A DNA stretch of 64,000 bases from contig OZ234499.1 in the NCBI GenBank assembly GCA_965153455.1, positions 1,364,001 to 1,428,000 of the forward strand, written 5' to 3'. Each line of letters opens with the position of its first letter. Within the stretch, counting starts at the first letter, position 1. This stretch comes from Sphagnum compactum (Eukaryota; Bryophyta; Sphagnopsida; Sphagnales). A program made the position numbers and the translations under genes. The notes beneath the pieces are model-generated. The model ran no database searches, was not told the DNA's origin, and saw nothing but the letters and a program-made list of their open reading frames with translations. This document shows positions 62,870 through 64,000 of the stretch, piece after piece.

Positions 62870-63700
62870 TCAAATATACTTGTGATTATTTGAGCAAACA
62901 ATGTGCTCTCTACCATCAACATAACTCTTAGCTTGCATGGATTCTCCTAAGCATGCCTCCTCTAATCCAAGTTCTGGTGCAGGTCTGAAATCTGCACAAA
63001 AGAAATGAACTACAATGTAGCAGTCCACTACTACTCTCCTCCATGTCTTTCTTCCCACTTGATTTATCAATTTTGATTTTTCTAGCAATGTCTTTTGGAC
63101 AGCTTGATGCCAGTTCAATGCATAATTTTGGCTGTTGTGTTGGAGTCTAGCAATCCAGATGGCACAATCGCCTCTTCTCTTTGAGATATCAAATCTTAAG
63201 CTTCTTTTGGAAGAATACTTGGTTATTGGCTGTGGGTGCCAATGTCTTTTCCTACTCTTGAGTCCCCTGAAATGAAGAACCTAAACCATGGCCTTTAAAT
63301 TGCTCATTCACCCTCTTAGGTTTTGTGGATTCTGCCATCACCAGGCCATAGTTTTTTCTATTTCCATATTTTGGTTCTTAACAATCTTTATGGCCAATTC
63401 TTTGAGTAAACATTCTTGTTTCCATTGTTGTTGTTCTTTCTGCATCTTTTCTGGTAGTTCTTGGTGTCTTGCTAGACTCCTTTCCACATTTGAGATGTTG
63501 AGAGTGTCAGAGCTTCTGAATTGCTCAAGAACAAAAGAGTCGAAGTCTGTTGAATCTTTCAAGTTGTGTTGCTCTTTTGAAGAACCTACCTGCAGCTTCA
63601 ATTTGTTGCAGGTCATAACTAATCAAGATAAATTATGCGACTATCATTTATACATCTTGTGCGTAAGCACAATCTGAACATGATCTGAGATGGCTAGCGA
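62870..63700 (-). pseudogene. Possible minus-strand coding remnant with coiled-coil character
   Basis: The frame 63616-63338 encodes 92 residues rich in Lys, Glu and Gln (ERSLARHQELPEKMQKEQQQ), predicted by eye to be helical or coiled coil. The frame 63118-62870 contains KTLLEKSKLINQVGRKTW. They lie in order on the same strand but need stops or introns to be bridged. No domain was recognised. It may be part of an unrelated gene or element continuing past the right edge. Confidence 0.3.
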
Positions 63701-64000
63701 AGTGATCCAATGCTACCATTGATCATGATTGAGCTCTGGAGGTTGTTATGGTGGTGAAGAGAAAGTAGGAATCATTCAGTTAGTGTGAATTTCTTGATAA
63801 AATTGTGGACTACCCAACTGTGCTTCGGAGCTTGATGAAGTGACTGAAAATACATCTTACCCAAGCCTACTAATTTGTGCATTGTATGTGTTTTGGTGTG
63901 ATGAAACAGTTTATGTGAAGATTCCTGGAATTTCATAGTTTTGTCTCAATGATTTTGCTGGAAATGAGCTATCTAACCTGCAGAATATTGAAGACATTGT

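Noticed and set aside
1-64000. CRISPR arrays, operons, ribosome-binding sites, rRNA and tRNA genes
   Set aside because: Nothing resembling them was seen. Intron structure and repeat content show plant nuclear DNA, although small tRNA-like sequences could be missed by eye.

Overview
Organism. This is nuclear DNA of a land plant. The evidence is intron-bearing cytochrome P450 genes of the plant CYP72 clan, LINE, Ty3-type and Helitron remnants of plant type, very AT-rich non-coding sequence and a short plant-type telomeric (CCCTAAA) tract. The style of the LINE and integrase fragments suggests a non-angiosperm plant such as a fern, bryophyte or gymnosperm, but that is an impression and no species can be named. 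No bacterial, organellar, rRNA or tRNA features were seen. Genes. The only genes read with confidence are three related P450 copies. P450-1 (28133-31891, +) and P450-2 (57536-60281, +) each have five exons with identical intron phases and open frames of 544 and 543 residues. They keep the N-terminal anchor, the I-helix, the ExxR, a PERF-like element and the heme-cysteine motif. P450-3 is an exon 1 on the minus strand (1071-756) whose remaining exons would lie beyond the left edge. Layout. From 1 to about 29.2 kb the window is a large, eroded inverted repeat with its axis near 12.1 kb. P450-3 and P450-1 sit in its outer arms, divergently oriented. Colinear inverted blocks are 1-3590 with 26009-29195, 3590-4935 with about 18410-20960, 5226-6015 with about 17305-18066, and 10300-11075 with about 13215-13885. 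Arm-specific insertions break the symmetry: a 261-bp insert in the left arm, a telomere-like patch in the left arm, a 0.85-kb insert in the right arm, and a 4.8-kb composite insert in the right arm carrying a Ty3-type integrase relic and the 3' end of a Helitron. A broken LINE spans much of 15.2-18.6 kb and part of it is also present in the left arm. From 31.9 to 39.5 kb the 3' flank of P450-1 holds a tandemly duplicated 0.39-kb repeat whose second copy is split by a 6.5-kb insertion. From 41.2 to 48.5 kb there is an old tandem duplication of about 2.5 kb, its first copy split by 2.4 kb of AT-rich DNA. From 51.9 to 53.5 kb is another AT-rich block with CA/TA microsatellites. P450-2 and its flanks (about 54.8-60.8 kb) are a direct segmental duplicate of the P450-1 region, and the last 3 kb is unassigned. 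How the parts relate. The P450s form a small cluster grown by one direct and one inverted duplication, followed by transposon erosion. CYP72-clan enzymes are usually ER-bound monooxygenases working with an NADPH reductase on hormones or specialised metabolites. The substrate cannot be told from sequence.
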